Shown piece after piece: positions 36,701 to 64,000 of a stretch of 64,000 nucleotides of DNA. Below the pieces are notes generated by a model that was not told where the DNA came from, made no database searches, and saw only the letters and a list, made by a program, of their open reading frames with translations. The stretch spans positions 16,213,140-16,277,139 of the forward strand of contig NC_079384.1 in NCBI RefSeq assembly GCF_021018895.1, given 5' to 3'. Positions within the stretch are counted from its first letter, which is position 1, and each line of letters begins with the position of its first letter. The position numbers and the translations under genes were made by a program. Source of the DNA: Seriola aureovittata (lineage: Eukaryota; Chordata; Actinopteri; Carangiformes; Carangidae).

Positions 36701-38661
36701 ACTTATAGTCGAGATATTTAACTAAAAACAAAACGACATGATGACGTCATGGTGGCGTTAGAGGAAAGGTCAGGGCGTCACCAGGGGTCAGTAGGATTCA
36801 TCCTCTGGGAATCACGTCTGTCTGTCTGTCTGCAATATTTAATGGTAATCCATCAAGTAGTTGTTGAGACATTTGGACCACAGCAGTGGATCAATAGACC
36901 CGATGGATAAATGTAATTTTTCTATCGTGATTATTGTCAATCCTCTCGTCATCAGGTGGCTGTTCTTAGGGCTCCATCACAACATCACTGCAGAGACGTG
37001 ATCATCTTCCAGACCCAGCCGTACTCCCTCTTCAGGTAGGATGAACCTCACCTTCTTTTTTTTTTTTTTTTTTTTTTTTAATTTATTTCTGATCCACACG
37101 TGCAGCTGAGAATACAAAGACCAACTTGATATTGTGTTACGTGTTCAGTGGGACACTGGCTTTTGTGCTCCAAAAGCATTTCTGGTTACTGTACATCTTG
37201 TACACTGGCTACGTGTGAGATCTTGTTTGCATGTCCTCTCTCCGTTCACACATGATTAAGCAGTTTTAACAAAGTCCACAGAGACCCATTAAACACTCTC
37301 GCTCTGAGCTGCACGGCTCCCTGCTGGACCTGTGTGCCAGCTCACGTACAACAGACATGGTGTTATGTTAATGAGCTTTAACTTTATACTATGCATGGTA
37401 GGCAATAGGCTGTTTATGTGACATGGTCGGATTAAAGTTTCTCAGATGAGATTAAAATGTTGGTGGTGTTCATTTGACCCTTTGAGCACTTTCTTACCAA
37501 CCAGTGGACTTTTTTTTTGTACATTTGTGTTATTCAATCAGTGAGGTTAAAGGTATCAGATGAGTTTAAAAGTTAAGGCTCTGTGGATGCTTAGCTTCGC
37601 AGATTGCACTTTTCAGGAAACCGGAAACCTCGGAGGGACGACGTGTGGCAGGAAGCTCGTAAAAAAACAAAAAAAAACAAGAGAGGTGTGTGTGGCCACG
37701 CTATCAGCTCTGTGAAGCCGTACACAGCAGAGCTTTGAGCCAAATGCTCACCAGATTTCACAGAAATCCATCCAGTAGCTGTCCACAGGAAAACCAGTCG
37801 TTAGGATTCATCCTCTGGAGAACAGGAATTGAATCACAATTGATCGAAATGATGGCACATATTTTAGTCTGGAACAAGGTGGTGGACAAACAGACGGACA
37901 GACAATACCATCCCTAAATCCACCTTAAAACACTTGAAAATAAGCAGTTTGCTTTAATGGGACCATTTTATTGTTGGTCCACTTATTGGTTGGTCCAGAA
38001 CTTTGGTCCAAAGTAAAACATCTCAACCTAGTTTAATGGTTTTCCATTTATATTCAGTGAAAACAATCAGTTTACAGAGGATTAATCCTAATTTTTCACA
38101 GCAGTCTCATAAATGATATTGATGGTTAGAGCTGGATGAACCTGAAAAAACTGCCATGTGTGTAAATTGCCACACATGATCACAAAATAACTTCTGCAGT
38201 GCACTGAAATAGCACAGACTGATGAGACATCATTGTACGAGCGTCTGAATGTAGATATATTTAATGCTATTTCATTGATTTATTTATTTATGAGTTTACA
38301 GAAATTATGACTCGGCAAAAACACCTCTGAAATTAAGGACAATGAAAATATTGCAACCTACAGATAGACCAACATCCACCTGTGTGCAGCAGAGCATGTC
38401 GGATAAACAGGTCCCTGTCAGAGCAGGGTTACAGTTACTCAGTTTTTAATGACACTGAATGTGTTTTTTTAAAAGTAGTTTTGGAGCATCTGAACAAGCT
38501 GTGCGTTTTGATTTCCAATCCCTAGATTGTGTGAGGACTTCATGGGGAAAAAACCGGAGCTGTTTGGGAAGCGGCTGAACTGGCTGCCTTCGAAGCTGAG
38601 GAGCAGAGTTGATAAGCGAGTGGCCTTTTTCTCCAACACGAAGCCAATCTTCACAGCTTGA
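30815..38661 (+). CDS. klhdc1: Kelch domain protein, KLHDC1-like
   Basis: Kelch beta-propeller of the KLHDC1/KLHDC2 family, whose human members are cullin-RING ligase receptors for C-terminal glycine degrons. Thirteen exons: 30815-30916, 31717-31787, 32134-32251, 33596-33708, 34017-34107, 34374-34472, 34680-34754, 35288-35346, 35490-35602, 35850-35922, 36019-36103, 36956-37035, 38526-38661; total 404 aa (human KLHDC1 406). Kelch blade motifs in order: VWGGY, IFAGC, IYFGGYG, ISGGV, VYGGLG, VFGGSS. KLHDC1-like signatures are LIYFGGYGC, ALLGNKGYI, CHTACLG and IFQTQPYSLFR. Several residues that hold the degron in KLHDC2 are replaced, so function may differ. An open in-frame stretch back to an ATG at 30515 has no family similarity and is treated as leader. 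KLHDC1 versus KLHDC2 rests on motifs, not a tree. Confidence 0.85.
31062..31374. mobile_element. MITE-like element in KLHDC1-like intron 1
   Basis: Begins GCCACTTTATTAGGTACACC and ends with a diverged reverse complement of that sequence (31353-31374). These ends belong to a very common fish inverted-terminal-repeat element. About 310 bp, no open frame. Confidence 0.7.
32376..32645. repeat. Interspersed teleost repeat in KLHDC1-like intron 3
   Basis: Contains 'gaactgattag', 'gtggtcaaaggtcaaggt', 'tgtgacctcacaa', 'aactcaagaattcatac' and 'cacaaatgtctaataggat', the ordered phrases of a common fish repeat. Confidence 0.7.
32668..32750. repeat. Teleost repeat fragment (CCATC..ATATCGCTTATCC type)
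   Basis: The phrases 'atccatatcgcttatcct' and 'cccagctgacat' followed by 'ggtggggacac' belong to one of the most frequent fish interspersed repeats. Confidence 0.65.
34790..35212. mobile_element. Tc1/mariner-like relic with terminal inverted repeats, KLHDC1-like intron 7
   Basis: Left end ACACTAAATAGCCAAAAGTA and right end (reverse complement) ACACTACATGGCCAAAAGTG match as terminal inverted repeats of about 28 bp. The interior at 35000-35150 keeps transposase-like phrases ('gatgacaatgccc', 'gactggcctgcacagagctc', 'gagccaggcc') shared with the relic at 59232-59820. Internally deleted and not coding. Confidence 0.75.
36781..36905. repeat. Interspersed teleost repeat (family 2, copy 1)
   Basis: 'gtcagtaggattcatcctctggg', 'atggtaatccatcaagtagttgttga' and 'ttggaccacagcagtggatc' occur in order; a second copy is at 37741-37910. 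Both are in the intron before the last exon or the one preceding it. Confidence 0.65.
37741..37910. repeat. Interspersed teleost repeat (family 2, copy 2)
   Basis: Same phrases as 36781-36905 with the order partly rearranged: 'aaatccatccagtagctgtc', 'ttaggattcatcctctgg' and 'gtctggaacaaggtggtgga'. Confidence 0.65.
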
Positions 38662-38857
38662 GGACGACTGTTTTTTTTTTTTTTTTTTTTTTTTTTTGTT
38701 TTTTTGTTTGTTTTTTTTTTAGAGACGTGTTTCTGAGCCAGTCAGTTACTACAAAACTGTTACATTTTTTTTGTGTCAGGAATATTTGTAATGATTTGAA
38801 AAAAAAAAACATGGTGCTAAAGTTTCATTGTTTTAACTTAAGGAAATATCGTTTGTA

Positions 38858-38938
38858 AATAAAGTGTTTGTCTTATTTTAAACAACAAAGCTTGATTTAG
38901 GTAAAATTTTACATTGTGTAGTGATGTTTTTGAATAAA
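38858..38938 (+). promoter_or_regulatory. klhdc1: Poly(A) signals of the KLHDC1-like gene
   Basis: AATAAA at 38858-38863 and again at 38933-38938, 200-280 bases after the stop codon. The convergent LASP1 gene has its own candidate signals at 39290-39295 and 39050-39055 on the opposite strand, leaving little space between the two 3' ends. Confidence 0.65.
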
Positions 38939-39545
38939 GGTATTGGTATGTTGTATTTTTAGTTTGGTGCTTATTTCCACAATGACCAATACAGTAGAAT
39001 CCAGTAAAGAAACTGTCTCAGCTTCAAAAAACTAATTAACAGGTTACATTTTATTTAATCGAATCAGCTTAAAAGGATTTAATATGAGTTTCTCTTATTC
39101 AATATATCAAACAAGCATTTTAAGGGAATTACAAGCAGTTAGTGATACAAACAGGACATTACACACTGATTTGACAAGTAACTGCATCTGTTAGTCAGTC
39201 CAAAGCTAAGGCTGCACTTGTACATAAAAAGGTAAATATTACCTGAGAAAGATAAAATTATACGTGTGAAGTATTGTAGTTAATAATTTTTTATTTCCTC
39301 TGTTTTTCTTTCTGCTTTCCTCCTAGTTTCTATAACATAAAACCTAATTTTTCAGGAACCCATAACATATCTGAAAACCAAAGCAGGACCAGGCAGGGAA
39401 GATTTTTTTTTTTTTTTTTGAACAGCTATTTTTTTTTTTTTTCATTTGCAAAAGGTAATTTCGAGAAGAGGCCTGATTGTAGGTGGTGACAGAAGATTCA
39501 CAGGGTAGCTCATGCTGGAAACGGACGGCCTAATGTCTGTTTGCT

Positions 39546-48532
<8,987 letters not shown>

Positions 48533-49680
48533 GGTGGCGTAGGGATTCCTCACAAAACAAAAAAAAAGGATAAAACGGTTTCAGAGGTGAACTACAGGCT
48601 GTGATGAGCAACTGGGACACGAACCGTCCTCTTCGCCTTCAGGCACTTCAATTAATATACAGAGGCGACCTCAAGGCGAGGAGGAGTCAAGCGTGCAGTG
48701 TGACGCATTCAAGTTCCGTCAGAAACAGTCAGATATAGGACCATTTACTTGTCGTGTTTGTGCAGAACTACCAGACTGGCGTCGAAATAGCATGTAGATA
48801 GTATTGAGGTCAAAGACCTTTAGTGGTAGTTAGGTGTTGCGTAATTGTCATGTAGAGCGCTTTGCTGTTAACTTAATTCATACTTTAAATCCTTAAAATG
48901 ACCCAGAATCTAAATTTGATCGAAAGCTCTATATTGATACAGTTTCAATTTCATCCAACATTTTTCATAACTTAAGATAAAGCGTGTGAAACCACAGCAA
49001 GTGGCTGCCTGTTGTTCAGTATTGAGTTAGTATTTACACATTCCACTTTAAGTTTATGAATTACTGGGTTCTGCGGAGCACCTTGAAGTAGCATAAAATG
49101 CATTAGGGGGAATCCGTAATAACCTTAAAAGGAGACACAAATGATACCACAAAGTAAGGGAATACCAATTAAAATGCATTAAGGATTGGCTCTGTAATTA
49201 GTGTACATGGCCACGAAACTATAGTTTAGGGGGAAGTAAAAACAGCGGTTGTCTCCCCCTGAAAACCAAGACTAAGTTAATACAAACCCATTATGAAGTG
49301 TATATCTGGTCTGAAACGCCTCTGTAATAGTAACCAGGTCAGAAATAATGAATTAAACGGCAAAAGTAAAAAGTAGACACATCGATGACAAATAAATAGT
49401 TGAACAAACTGTAAATTAGATGTAACATTTGATGCACACGGTTTAAATGTGTCTAGTTGGCGGTCTCTGCCGGACACTGAGTTAAATAACATCTCCGTCA
49501 CCCATCTTGTCTTCAATGTGAACGTTAGCGAAATGCTACATTATGGTTTAACAATAGACTCGGTGTGTTAATATGCATTGTTGTGCGGTGGTACACAAAA
49601 ATGAAATATAAACTCCACCGAATACACGGACCACAGATATTATTCATAAAAATAAAAACATAGCATAATCCATTGCAAAT
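48533..49680. other. LASP1 5' UTR/promoter region and spacer
   Basis: Upstream of the LASP1 start codon; the first 200 bases are GC-richer than the surroundings (GGCGACCTCAAGGCGAGGAG near 48664) and are the likely promoter. No other gene or repeat recognised up to the tRNA. Confidence 0.5.
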
Positions 49681-49685
49681 GCATT

Positions 49686-49757
49686 GGGGGTATAGCTCAG
49701 TGGTAGAGCATTTGACTGCAGATCAAGAGGTCCCCGGTTCAAATCCGGGTGCCCCCT
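49686..49757 (+). tRNA. trnC-GCA: tRNA-Cys (anticodon GCA)
   Basis: 72-base cloverleaf. The acceptor stem GGGGGTA pairs with TGCCCCC, leaving discriminator T. A-box TAGCTCAGTGGTAGAGCA and B-box GGTTCAAATCC are canonical. The anticodon arm TTGA-CTGCAGA-TCAA shows GCA. No intron. A T-run (49759 onward, CTTTTTA) serves as RNA polymerase III terminator. The nuclear-type sequence and paired stems suggest a functional gene. It stands alone between LASP1 and PLXDC1. Confidence 0.95.
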
Positions 49758-49769
49758 CTTTTTATTATC

Positions 49770-50683
49770 TCCATATTGATTTGTCGTTTGTTTTAGCATA
49801 TAAACCGATATAAACGTAACCAAAATTTACCGATACGGTGAAGTTATTGAAGGCGTCTTCAGTTAACGGCTACAACAAACTCCACCCGCGTCATGCTAGA
49901 GTTAGAAGGGTTGGAAGTCCTACATTTGTTTGCATCATGCAACTTTAATCAAACTTCACAAATTTATCCTTATTTCTTACACACTTTTAATTCCTTTACC
50001 ATCCTTTAAAGACATTATATTACTAAAGCCAGCATCACTTGGACTATTCCTACCCCCTTTTTGGAATGGTATGTTCCACCTGCTGTAGTTGCAGTCTACT
50101 TAATGGAGGGCGTAAAGTTTTTTGGGGGCGCTGAAATAAGGTCCCAGTACTGGTGTTACTACGTTCGTTAATGTTCCTACATCAAACTGTAAGTCATATA
50201 TTAACATAACTCCTTGTTTGTCTGTCATTTACTAGGATAATTGGACCCTTTTTGTGGACTACTAGCACTTGTTATGCTAATTAGGACCAATTAACAGCAG
50301 CAGTGTTAATGTCAAGTTTTCATTGTTAGTCAGTTGGAAAGCCTGTTAGATGTCTGCTGCACCAGGTTAACCAATAATTATATTAGTTACAAGCAGCCAG
50401 TATGCTTGAATGTTAATATTTAGCTGTGTTTTGTCAGATATTTCCCCGTTAGCTAAACAAACACTACAGGAATAACTGTCTTGGCTTGCTATAGCTAGAC
50501 TTGCTGTAATTGCAGCCTCTGCCTCGTTGATGGCTTTGGGACATAAATGATTTAGGCCCAATGTGTCATTTGGGATAAGTGTGTGTTTCTTGTAGCTAGT
50601 CTTATGGCTACATCATGTGGCCTACTTGTCATCAATCCCTTATATTCACTCGTTTTGTTTGTATCATGTTTGTCATTCAGAAA

Positions 50684-50719
<36 letters not shown>

Positions 50720-50940
50720 TTTTGCCCCAGTGCCACTCACCTGACAGTGGCGGCCATCTCTCCTCTCCCACCACGTCATTTACCTCAGTGATACAGTAGT
50801 ATATTGATATAGCTACAACTAACAATAACTGACAGGTGACAGAGTCGGAAACACTCATCGTAACCACCTGTTCACACTCAAGATGATCTGTGCCATTTGT
50901 TTTCGTCTCCTCACCAAGCACAAGATTAATGTCAACACTC
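49770..50940. other. Spacer between tRNA-Cys and PLXDC1
   Basis: AT-rich, with a (CA)n tract at 50685-50716. No gene recognised. The likely PLXDC1 poly(A) signal is at its end. Confidence 0.5.
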
Positions 50941-50950
50941 ACCACCAGCT

Positions 50951-50956
50951 TTTATT
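50951..50956 (-). promoter_or_regulatory. plxdc1: Candidate poly(A) signal of PLXDC1
   Basis: TTTATT on the plus strand, AATAAA on the coding strand, about 620 bases after the stop codon. Confidence 0.5.
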
Positions 50957-51577
50957 AGAAGACATTTAAAGAGAAAGGTCAAAAGAAAACTCTCATAACT
51001 TGACATCTCTACAATTCATCCAAACATTTTTCTCCAGAGAAGTTTGAGATGATCATTATAATCACTATCAGTAATACAGTATAGCTAAATATCTGTTGTA
51101 GTCCAGAGATATAACATTTTATGAACCAATCATTGCTCGCGTAGAAGTTTCAAGAAACAAAAATAATTCCATAGACTGGGTAAAAACAAAAAATACATAG
51201 TTAAGTTGAGCTGTACATTGGTTTGCAGTATGAAGGCTAGTTCAATTCATTCCCTGACATCCCCTTGGATAGATGGGTTTTGTACAGTTACACATTTGCA
51301 TCTCATCATTTCTGTGCAGTCGTCTTCCTCTCAGACCCTCCAACCCTTGGCTAATATGGCCAGTCTCCTGTGTGCGATGGCAAAGAGCAAGATACACAGA
51401 GAAAGCTGGAAAGAGCTACGAGAGCAGTTACAGTAAACACTGTCCAGCCGCCAAGGTTGGAGTAGGGCATCCTGTGTCAATGGTCTGGCTGGTCGTCCGT
51501 ATTCATCCCCCTGTAGTGCCGTTACAATCCTCAAGATGGTGTCCTTTCTTCTTCTGAGTCCTGCAAGTCCAGGACCC

Positions 51578-58464
<6,887 letters not shown>

Positions 58465-59231
58465 CTAGAACAAGACAGGGATTGTGGTGACTGAGTAGTG
58501 TCAACACAGAGACATGCAAGAGCACTGACTCCATGAAAAAACAGATGTCTCTTGAACTCTGCAGGGACAAGAGGCTTTGTCTTGAAATCCATGTTTAGAG
58601 TTTTTGGATCAATAACTGAAAAATACAGGAGGAAAAAAAAACTCAACTCACAACACCAGGGAAAAAAAGAAAAGACTCATAAGTATGTTTTCTTTACATC
58701 TGTCATGCAGAAATAGAGCCATGATTTGTTTTTAATCTCTATCTCTGCATTTTAAACTAATCATGTGTCACGTGTGTTTTGGCTCGTTATCAACTAATTG
58801 ATTCATGATAAAACATTAGTGCGGGTTTTCATGTCATCTGCTCAACAGATCACAGATGGATGTTTATATTTTTTCACATTTCCCTTCAGGAATGTATTTC
58901 CTTTGTTTCGTGTTTTTTTTTTTTTTTTTTTTTTTTTTTCACAGTAAATTGATCCATGACTCACTGCTCTGTGCACATTTATGGTCGGCAGAGTTACTAT
59001 GTCAGCAGAACTGACCGGTTGTTCAGCAGAGCGAAGATCTCTGCTGTTTTCCTACTGAAGAACAAGTTAAGGGATTAAATCCAGTTTTTTCTGTCTGGAT
59101 TTTTATGTGAGCTGTTAGTTCACTGAACTGATGTAACAGCATGTCATGAACATCTTGAGAGAGGGAAAGACAAGAGCCTGCCTGAGGTTCAGATCTCCCT
59201 CTCAACCTCTCACTTTTGAACTTGTGTTTAT

Positions 59232-59820
59232 AACATATAACCAAAGATATGTAGACACCATGGATCCTGTTTATACTTTTTTGTAGTCTTGGTCTGGAGC
59301 TGTTGTTTTTTTGCGCAAACGTTTTTGGCTAGTTCTGTTTGTTCCATTTACAAGGTTAATGCTAAATCATTCATTATAGTTTAGACAATAGTTTGCTTCC
59401 AGCTCTGACAGTTTTCCTCAGTTCCTCTCCTGTATCAACATGACAATGACCCCCCTGCACAAAGCCACGTCTGTAAAGAAATGGTTGTCCCAGGTTTGTG
59501 TTGAGGAACTGGATTGACTTGCATGAAGCCCTGACCTCAAACCTCAGACCTCAAACCCCATCCAACATCTTTGAGACGAACTTGAACGCTGACTGAACCG
59601 GGCCTTATCACCCCACATCAGTGTTGGACTTCACTTATGCCCATGTGGCCGAGCGGGAGTGAATTCCTGCAGCCAGTTGTCTGAAATCTTGTGGAAACCC
59701 TGAACCAGAAGAGTTGACGCTGTTATAGCAGCAGATTGTTTTTGGAATGAGATTTTTAACAATCACATATGGCTGTAATGTTTGGGTGTCTGCATAATGT
59801 TGACCTACATGGTCAAAGTA
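59232..59820 (+). mobile_element. Tc1/mariner-superfamily transposase relic
   Basis: The left end resembles ACCAAAGATATGTAGACACC, and the right end is a diverged reverse complement ending near 59818. Inside, plus-strand phrases match the catalytic half of a Tc1-like transposase gene: 'caacatgacaatgacccccc', 'aaatggttgtcccag', 'gaactggattgac', 'gccctgacctcaa', 'ccccatccaacatctttgag', 'cttgtggaaaccct' and 'gaagagttgacgctgttata'. Stops and frameshifts run throughout, so it is long dead. Confidence 0.75.
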
Positions 59821-59929
59821 TGTGTTTTTCCCTCTGAATGTTACCACAACCTACTGGATGTTGGGCATGTGGACTCTCTTAACCATTTGTTAGGTACAGC
59901 AGATTATGTAAAAATAGCTGTTAATGAAT

Positions 59930-60130
59930 AGTGCAACATTTTGGGAAACATGCTGATTTGCTTTCTTAGTAAGATGAGACGATCTATACCAGTCTTGTGT
60001 TTGTTTTGAAAATGTCTAAGCTACAGCGGTTAGCTTAGCATAGACTTAAGACTGGAAATGGGGGAAAGTGCTAGCCTTGCTTTGTACAAAGGAAACAGCA
60101 TCTGACTACCAACACCTGTAAAGCTCACAA
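59930..60130. repeat. Interspersed teleost repeat (relative of 42460-42636)
   Basis: 'ttttgggaaacatgctgatttgc', 'gatgagacgatctataccag', 'agcggttagcttagcata', 'gactggaaatgggggaaa' and 'ccaacacctgtaaagctcac' follow the order seen in the LASP1 intron repeat. Confidence 0.65.
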
Positions 60131-62587
60131 GTTGACATATTTTTCCTTCTGCTGTAATATTCTGTATATTATACGATTTTATCATCATATACTGAGGGGC
60201 ACACATTGCATAAAGATTTAATGAAGTGAATTTTCTATTGACAAGTGAAATACAATGACAGAGACAATGAAAAGACTTAAACAAAATGGGACATGGGAAA
60301 GAAACAACAAGAGGTTATCTCACACACAGGGGAGATGGCTCTAATGAGGAATCTTGTTTGATTATGGTGCAGTGGAAGCTATTTCCACAGCACCAGAACA
60401 AGAGGCTCCTAATTGGGTCAGATTGGCAGCACTCATCACCATCATTACTAAACAGCTGAGGAGGCGTCAAACAGCAGGGGGAAGAGATGAGGAAGAGCAG
60501 TGAGGAGGAGGCAGATCAGAGACTCTGCATTCATTATTACAGAATGAACATCAAGTCCTTGAGAAGTGTAGATATCTAGTATATGATCCACCATCTCCAC
60601 AAATTCAGATTTGAGCTTTTCAGACTCTCTAAGCATTGAACTTGTTTTCTTTCCTGGAACATCTCTTACCTTGTGTAACTGTCTGCATGTGGGCCTAGAT
60701 GAACTTCCAACAAAACAGGCCTGAAAAGAGTTCAAGAGTGGGTTGGGTTTTACATAAGGACTTGAGTTAAGCTGACCTCAGTAGCGTCAGGTCTGGCAGA
60801 CACATGTGTATGTGGAACCTGCACTGGGAATGTGCAAAGTGGTGCAGAAAAACATCCTGGTGGCTTTGAAACAGGGTCCAAAAAATCCAACAACTAAAAT
60901 AACAGATGTGACAAATTTGCCAGTGAAGAGCAGATGGTTTAATTGTAAATATACACCCTGCTGCTGCTTATATTAGAATAAAATACACAGGAATGATACT
61001 GACAGTCCTCTAAATTTAGAATATTCCTATTTACTGCCAGAATGGTGTCAATTTACATTGGTGCATCTGCAGAATGCCAGATTTCCTGCTGTTTAATCCA
61101 TCATATCTTACAGTGGCAGGAGTGTTGACCCGGGTGTGAATGAAACCTCTAATCCTGCAGGTTTATGTTGTGTGGTTAGCAATTATATAATCAGCTATTT
61201 TGAGTCCATGGCACCTGGTGTCCACTGTATCTGCCTCCTCAGATGTGTCTGCATTGCAGCAACCACCTTGCAAATCTAGTGGGTGTTGGGAGTCACATCG
61301 AACTAGGACACGGCATTTTGAGCCTAATACAATGTGCTGTGGATATTCAGATTGTGTTCATTCATGCCATCAGCATCTCCCACGCACCTATTTCTCATCC
61401 CCCTGATCTCTCGCTCTCTCTCTTCTTTTTAAATCTCTAGCAAAATTCAAGCTATTTATTATCGTTATTTACCCTTTCTTTAATCTTTTGCTGTCAACGA
61501 CAGACATTTAAGAAACATATAAGGTAACATTTTTACTATCAGCAGACTAGACAGCAACTGAAGACAGACTAGACAGCAATCAAATCCACGTTCCTCAGCT
61601 GCAACAAAAGCTAAATGTTCTTTCAGTCTGTTCAGTTGGATGAAGTCCACTTATGAAAAATAAATTTCCCCTGAAAATAATCTTTTTCTGGGTAAATTCA
61701 AAACACTTTGAAGTTGAAGTGAAAGCGGGGATACATGTACTTGATCGTTGAGAGGAAAAGAGAATTATCAGCAGGCCCAGCAAAAGGGAGTAAAACACTT
61801 TGCTTCATAGACAGATACAGTACGCTGAAGAGACCATTATGTACCATCCAAACACAGCTGAGGAGAGAGGTGATTAAATCTCAGGATACAGAGTCTTGAC
61901 CCTGTAGCAGTCCTGTTTTGTGTTGTGCTGTTAGATGAGGCACAGAGTTAGTATCAGGACAGGGATTAGCAAAGCACCTGCAGTTGTCTGGCAAAAGAAT
62001 GATTGGTGGAAGAGTAATCACAGAGCAAGGTCACTTCGATGTGTGTCATCGCAGTTTAATACAGTGGTTTTTATTGTAGTTGGATTTTTAAAGGGATGAT
62101 CTGTGTTAAAACCAGCCTGGAGCTTATGGCGTGGGAGGAAGCCATTTGGCACCTTACGCTGAGAGGAACAGCAGTAACCATAACACACAATCACAAACAC
62201 TGGCAGCTGGACTGATAAGGACCCGAAAAGAAAAGGAAAAATGAGGCGTTTAGATAAATATGGACAAATGGATCTGATTCAGAGTTTATAAAATGTGATG
62301 AACTGTCGCAGAGTTGTTTTTTGTTTACATTTGGATCAGATTCTCTGTTTTTAGTGCAGATGACATGTAGATCAAGTTTGCAGATGGACTTGGTCAGATG
62401 TACTTTACTTTATCTGTTTTTTTTTTTTTTTTTTTTTTTTTTTTCAGTGCTGCAGTATTTATAATTTTCAAGAGATTAGCATGAATGTACGGTAGCGCCT
62501 GATGAATCTGAATCTCTTCAGAGTCAATATGCAGTTTAGTTTAAACTTTGAGACGCACTTTGAATTTAATTGAAAAAGTGCTTCCAC

Positions 62588-62850
62588 TGATGATCATGAA
62601 TCTGCCAGTTATTTTCTTGATTAATCGATTGTCAAAAGTATCTGTCACAGTTTCCAAAAGCCCAAGGGGATGTCATGAGATTGCCTGCTTTGTATGACAA
62701 ACAGTCCATAATTCACAAGAACAAGAATAGCAGTAAATCCTCACAAATGACTGGAACTGGGAAATGTTTGGCATGACTTTAAACACACAAATAGCTAATG
62801 ATTATCAAAAAAGTCAAAAAACGAATTGACTAACTAATTGAAACACAATT
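62588..62850. repeat. Interspersed teleost repeat (family 1, copy 3)
   Basis: 'ttcttgattaatcgattgtc', 'cccaaaagcccaag'-like and 'tgactggaactgg' sections in the same order as the copy at 7440-7720; diverged. Confidence 0.5.
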
Positions 62851-64000
62851 CATTATTTTTGTGTAGTCCAGAGAGCAAAGATTTTTTTGCCTGTGTGTTG
62901 TTTCTGTTGCGGGGTTCTTCTACTTCAGGTAGTAAGAGTTGACTAAAGACTTATGCTCCATTCAGCAAATGATAAAACTCTAAAGATATTCTCTCAGTGG
63001 TAACCTAGAAAAAGTTTAACAGAAAATATTGGTGTTATGGGATTTTTTTTTTTTTTAGCTCATCTAGGTCATTTGTTTGGAACCTCAGTCGCACCTTTTC
63101 TATTGATCAGCAGTCAGATTTAGAATCAAATTGCCTTGTATTGATGCCGTCTGGTTTGAAACGGTTCATATCTGCATATCTGAGACTGAAACCTGAGTTG
63201 ATCAGTGTGAATCAAGTTGTCTCCTCCTAAACTTAGCTTCTTTTGACGACATCATCTACTTCTCGGATCTGTGTTGATAGCAGGCACATTGAATTGTGTT
63301 GTTGTAGCTTCATCGTCTGTCACTTGAAAACTGTTTAAATGGTCACTTGGCCAAACACCATATTATGTCTAATTTAAAGAGAACTTTCCCTAAATATAAA
63401 TTTTAAAAGCATTTTATGATGGCTGAAGTCACATACAGCAATTTAAAGCCTTGAATCTCCTTTACTCTGTTGTTTCTTTTCATGTCAGAATGGATAATAT
63501 TATAAATCTATGTAAGATTGCGACACATCTGGCTGTTAACACTGGTACAATCAGACATGCTGACTAAGCTCCACGTGGTGTATAGGTCTCTTGGTGCCCT
63601 GATGAACATTAGAGGTGACGCTCTGGGTGGGGAAACCAGTACTGGGGGAAAGATCCAACACAGCAACACAGAAACATGACAGCTATTTATATAGAGGTAT
63701 GCATTTTTGTTTTTATCATGTGCAACCTGTCTTTGCATGAATGAGTTATTCCCTCAGACAGATCCCATTTCCCCAAGGCACGGCCACACCAGCATTTATA
63801 ACGGCTACATTTTGGACCAAAATCTGTTGATTTCAATGGAAGCTCCACAATCAGTGGATTTTCTCAGAAAGGGTGAAGTAAATCTGCATGGAGCTGTTGC
63901 ATAGAGATTATCTTCGGTGAGATTTGGATCTGAAATATGTGCTGTTGATCAAGAGCAGACACTCTTTTGACGGTGTTGACCTTTGAGGGAGTGGGAGCGG

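Larger units (their letters stand above)
58535..64000. other. Upstream or first-intron DNA of PLXDC1
   Basis: No exon was recognised on either strand. It contains a T-run at 58911-58939, the Tc1-like relic at 59232-59820, repeat relics at 59930-60130 and 62588-62850, and another T-run at 62418-62445. Nothing identifiable in 60.2-62.4 kb or 62.9-64 kb. Confidence 0.5.

Noticed and set aside
60448..60735. 95-codon minus-strand frame with splice-like signals near 60670 and 60722
   Set aside because: Pyrimidine-rich stretches explain the Leu-rich end; no family similarity, no partner exons and not where PLXDC1 sequence is expected.

Overview
The window is nuclear DNA from a ray-finned (teleost, probably percomorph) fish. 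The genes are split by GT-AG introns, the protein sequences match vertebrate families, and the introns and gaps carry microsatellites and interspersed repeats typical of fish genomes. I assembled gene models by hand from splice sites, reading phase and remembered family sequences; no search was run.

Layout. Positions 1-12.3 kb hold a rearranged type I interferon cluster. It has one intact five-exon gene on the minus strand (A, 265-1333), two intact genes on the plus strand (B, 3595-4855; C, 10124-11272) and a fragment with only exons 4-5 (D, 11880-12228). A and C, with about 2 kb of shared 5' flank, are the two arms of a 3.2-kb inverted repeat. B and the last two exons of CD79B (minus, 5546-6322) lie in the spacer. 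I could not find the 5' exons of CD79B. From 14.6 to 28.9 kb is PLEKHM1 (plus, 11 coding exons, 1,093 aa; RUN, PH, LIR, PH, zinc-binding C-terminus). From 30.8 to 38.9 kb is a KLHDC1-like kelch gene (plus, 13 exons, 404 aa). It ends tail-to-tail with LASP1 (minus, 39546-48532; LIM, nebulin repeats, SH3). A tRNA-Cys(GCA) lies at 49686-49757. PLXDC1 (minus, 51578 to at least 58464) follows; its signal-peptide exon is probably outside the window. The rest, 58.6-64 kb, shows only repeat relics and is probably PLXDC1 first-intron or upstream DNA.

Context. CD79B, PLEKHM1, LASP1 and PLXDC1 all lie on human chromosome 17, and fish type I interferons are known to sit near CD79B and growth hormone, so this is a conserved linkage block. 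The genes are not an operon: they serve antiviral signalling, B-cell receptor signalling, late endosome/autophagosome fusion, ubiquitin ligase substrate recognition, actin binding and cell-surface adhesion. The most notable points are the interferon cluster architecture, loss of the expected C-degron pocket residues in the kelch protein, a near-identical duplicated nebulin-repeat exon in LASP1 with a hairpin-forming repeat between the copies, and a perfect 23-bp hairpin just after a PLEKHM1 5' splice site.
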